Positions 60,838-64,000 of a DNA stretch of 64,000 bases are shown piece by piece. A model generated the notes under the pieces. The model did not search any database, had not been told where the DNA came from, and was given only the letters and a program-made list of their open reading frames with translations. Position 1 is the stretch's first letter; each line of letters starts with the position of its first letter. Origin of the DNA: Selaginella tamariscina (Eukaryota; Streptophyta; Lycopodiopsida; Selaginellales; Selaginellaceae); assembly GCA_003024785.1 (NCBI GenBank), contig PUQB01000201.1, positions 348,726-412,725 on the forward strand, written 5' to 3'. The translations under genes and the position numbers were made by a program.

Positions 60838-62912
60838 ATAATATGTTTAATACTGGAGATAAAGTATATCTTTTTTGGAATAACAAGATAATTGGCACTG
60901 GAACTATGGAAGTTCGAGATGATAATGCATCATGTCACAATATTACTCAAGGATCTTGTGTATATTATGGAATGTGGATGAAGTCAAGGTTAACATATAG
61001 AATGTAGAGTCACAAACAAATATTAGTGCGAATTCACAAGATGATGGCTTACATACTATGATGGATGAGGTAATTCTCTTTCTTTATGAGATTGAGGTTG
61101 GGAGAGGCATCATCTCAATTGTTAATTCAATGGAAGCTGTATCTGAAAATAAACTAGGGGCCTACTTCATGGGTGTAGTTGTGACAGAGGTTTCATTTAA
61201 TGGCACATTGCATTCTAGATCCCTCGTGAGGTCGTGAACATTTGAATTAAAATGGCCAGAGGTTGTTGAATTTCAATAATAACAACCCGAAAGGGCAACC
61301 CATGTTTGAAGAGGTTCTTGCATTGGTCCTATAGTAAGAAAAAGGTGATTCATGGGCTACAAATTTACCCTAACAAATTTCGGCAAGAGGGTCAAGATGA
61401 ATCTCACATCTTCGGAAAGCGTTGCTAGCATCTTCCTGATTGACTTCTGCAAGAAGAAGTGTTGTCAAATGGCGAGCCGGAATGACCCAATGTAGACATG
61501 TCTTTCGTATGCTCATTCAAAAGCAAAGGCATGAATTTGTATATGCTGCACTAATTGGGTGTATTGATGGAATGGCATTGGACACAGGTTATCAGAGTAT
61601 GTCCATGGTATTTAATAAGGTGGCACTCTACTTCAAAGTTTGGTACACTATATATGGAATACTAAAGACCACATTTTACTGTCGGAGAGATATGTACTAA
61701 CATACTTGTCAATGCTTGTTGCCAAAGGTGTGTTTAAAACAATCACGCTTAGTTTTCTTATGGTTGGTCACACTCATGAAGAATTATGCATTCTTCAACA
61801 AGATCTCCAACTTTACAAAAAAGAACAAGTGCACTTACCTTAGCACATATAATGAATCATTTTGAAAATTGCATCTCCAAAAATAATTGTGCTTTGCTCG
61901 TGACTAAGGTGTTAGACTTCAAAAAGTTTCTTGAGTATATTAAAGAGGAGAGTGATTATTTAACTAGTCAGCTTGTGCCACTATAATTATTTTTCTCCAC
62001 AAGAGATGATATACCTATTATGCAGTACAAGTTAGGGCCATCAAAGCAGGAGTGGTTATTAAAAGAGGGCTTAATGCTCTTCAAAAGTGGAGATGATGGA
62101 AAGCCACTTTTCCTAGAAGGACAATTAGACCCTATTTTATTGAGTGCCCAACTCAAAGAACAAAAGTTTATTATTGACGGTATAAAAAATATGTGATATG
62201 GGTTCAAAAATCAATGCCAAAGAATTTTGATAAAGCAACTAGTTACTAAGCATGTGGCTAACTATTGGGAGACTGTTATTCGAGAGTTAGAAGAGCCTAC
62301 TGTCACAAGTACAAAATTATACCAATCGATTATCTAAGCAAAGTGCCGGCACCAGGATTCTATGGAAAATGAATGTACAATGATGCCTTGGGGAATGAGG
62401 AGTATGTACAACAGATGATGTGGTTTTGCCCAAGAGATTCAGGGTGTTTCACGTGGCCAAACGGAAAAATTCTTCAGTCAAGAATTCCAACACCACCAAC
62501 GTTTGGCCCGCGCTCATGGAAACGAAGTTGACAAGTGAGGAGGTCAGAGAACTATAGGATGCAGGCTTTGTTTTGGAAGGTTTATAGGGGATGGCAGGAA
62601 GAGTAGATGATGGTCAAGAAGGACAAAACACCATCACCACCACATGGAGCTGGATTTACAATGGGCCCATGGTCCGGACTCCAACAAAAATGTCTAAGGA
62701 ACAAGAGAAGAATTTCCACAAGGCCAAGACGTTTTTAGGTCGATGAGAAATGTTGAAATGACAGTTAGAGGACGGAAGGCTTTCGTTGTGTTGGTAGGAA
62801 ATGACTCTGCAAAGGTGACTATCAGTACTTCAGTTGTTCTACCTTTCAGAAGAGCAAAAATTGGAGCCCATGTGTACACATGTATTTCGTCTACAGCCGT
62901 GTATTTGGCTTA
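60838..62912 (+). pseudogene. DUF7869-like mobile-element gene, broken (copy 2)
   Basis: Copy of 14,454-16,531. In this copy two bases are lost inside the GHTHEDID codons (near 61,782), destroying the motif. Further one-base gaps occur near 62,500, 62,742 and 62,777. It is thus more damaged than copy 1. Confidence 0.6.
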
Positions 62913-63182
62913 AACCCAGACGTCACATACTTTCTACAAAGGTGATCGCTCAGTGAAATGGAGGTTCCACCGTTTGTTGGTGAATTGCAGTAGAGTCCAT
63001 GACCCGTGCTACAAGGATAAATGATATATATAAAAATGCTTTGTTTGAATAGTAACTTATTGAACTTTTTTATAAAGTATTCAAAAAAAAAAATTTAAAA
63101 TTTAAAAATGATTTATTTGTTGGTCAACAAATATTAAGCCAGTCAGCATATTAAAAAAATTTATATTAAAAAATATTCTTGA

Positions 63183-63206
63183 GAATATTCTAGAATATGC
63201 TAGAAT
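63183..63206. promoter_or_regulatory. Heat-shock-element-like GAA/TTC array, copy 2
   Basis: Same 5-bp-phased GAA/TTC units as 16,795-16,820, unchanged. Confidence 0.35.
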
Positions 63207-63275
63207 ATACCTGGATATCCACAAATATACTAGAATATTTCAAAGCCTCCGAGCCGCAGCCTCCTTTTGGCCGAG

Positions 63276-63700
63276 ACCCTACTTGTGTATGCAACAAGCC
63301 AAGACTGTAAATTTGGCAAGTATTTCATCCCCAAAGGAACAAGGGCAATAGTGAATGCATATGCGATCGGGAGAGATGAGAACACATGGAAGGATCCTCT
63401 CAAGTTTGACCCAGAAAGGTTTATGCAGGGTGACATAGATGTTCAGGGCCAGCATTTCCAGGTACTCCCATTTGGGACTGGGAGAGAGGTTGCCCTGGGA
63501 CTCAGCTTGGTACGACCATGGTGCAATTTATGTTGGCAAACTTGTTACATGGCTTCGATTGGGAGATGCCCAATGGGATGAGTTTTGAGGACATTGATAT
63601 GAACGACGGTTTTGGATTAACTCTTTCCAAAAATGTTCCTTTGAAGGTTATCCCTGTTGCACGCTTAAACCCACGAGCCTATAGATTAGATAAGGCTTAA
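63276..63700 (+). pseudogene. Cytochrome P450 last-exon fragment, 5'-truncated (copy 2)
   Basis: Copy of 16,892-17,316. A single base missing at about 63,485, inside the codons of FGTGRRGC, shifts the frame. The C-terminal part is readable again in another frame from about 63,518 to the stop at 63,700. Confidence 0.9.
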
Positions 63701-64000
63701 TGGATGAATCCCTGTCGTCCTTGGTTAATAAACTAGACTACATTATATTAATGATGTTATTAATATTAAATTTTATTATCAAGATTTTAATTTCAAACTT
63801 AGAAATACATTTCATTAGTACATGTGGAATCTTGTTATTAAAAAAATAAGTGGTTTAACGTTTCGGCAAATTTCAAAAAGGTGGAATTACTTTACCCTCA
63901 GTAGGAAGACTCAAATGGTGCCTGCGTAGACTTTGCTAGAAACTGTAGAGGAACAGTACTTTAGTGACTTTTTAAATTTCACCCAGTGTAAACCTGTTGT
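63701..64000. other. P450 3' flank, to window end
   Basis: Homologous to 17,317-17,616 and to the P450-A 3' flank. AT-rich with no gene; cut by the window edge. Confidence 0.7.

Larger units (their letters stand above)
46443..64000. repeat. Long direct repeat, copy 2
   Basis: This is the second copy of window bases 1-17,616. The coordinate offset is 46,442 at the left and 46,384 at the right, reflecting net small deletions in this copy. Unlike copy 1, its left flank is visible: the minus-strand coding relic continues leftward to 44.4 kb, so copy 1 probably continues beyond the window start. Confidence 0.97.

Noticed and set aside
1-64000. tRNA, rRNA or organelle DNA insertions
   Set aside because: I looked for characteristic tRNA and rRNA signatures by eye and saw none. 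This is not a substitute for a covariance-model scan.

Overview
The window is AT-rich nuclear DNA from a land plant. Supporting evidence is a set of A-type (CYP71-clan) cytochrome P450 exons with plant-style N-terminal anchors and intron positions, fragments of the N-terminal TOG domain of CLASP, a TG..CA LTR retrotransposon with an initiator-tRNA-like primer site, and plant-type CCCTAAA tracts. The very short introns (43-66 bp for two of the three P450 introns) and the tone of the P450 C-terminus suggest a seed-free plant such as a lycophyte or bryophyte. That is an inference, not a demonstration. Almost nothing here looks like an intact gene: the window is a nest of duplications, mobile-element remains and tandem repeats.

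Layout. (1) Positions 1-17,616 reappear in the same orientation at 46,443-64,000. The repeat runs off both window edges with a period of about 46.4 kb. Each copy holds, in order: the end of an unidentified minus-strand coding relic; a 7.5 kb minus-strand LTR retrotransposon with no coding capacity and a CGGTT target-site duplication; two arrays of an 18-bp palindrome (consensus GGCGGGATTAATCCCGCC) separated by 3.5 kb of minisatellites, telomere-like motifs and AT-rich tandem repeats; a broken plus-strand gene with a GHTHxDIDxxF (DUF7869-like) motif; and a 5'-truncated P450 last exon. (2) Positions 16,892-24,800 are an older, condensed paralogue of 31,522-42,930. Both contain P450 pieces in plus then minus orientation, followed by CLASP gene fragments. 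(3) The second of these blocks, with its upstream part from about 29 kb, carries the two best P450 copies, arranged tail to tail: P450-A (30,227-31,948, plus; four frameshifts) and P450-B (37,327-39,042, minus; one frameshift). (4) 24.8-29.2 kb and 43-44.4 kb are non-coding, with minisatellites and microsatellites. (5) 44.4-47.1 kb holds the fuller version of the unidentified minus-strand relic.

How it fits together. I see no cooperating gene set. The P450s would be microsomal mono-oxygenases, but each copy is disrupted, either by real pseudogenisation or by assembly indels (many differences between the two long copies are 1-2 base gaps). The most unusual structure is the pair of regularly phased palindrome arrays. 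Their 45-bp unit (or alternating 37/45-bp spacing) and several symmetry-preserving core variants suggest a two-fold symmetric binding site or fold-back structure, perhaps the subterminal part of a large mobile element.
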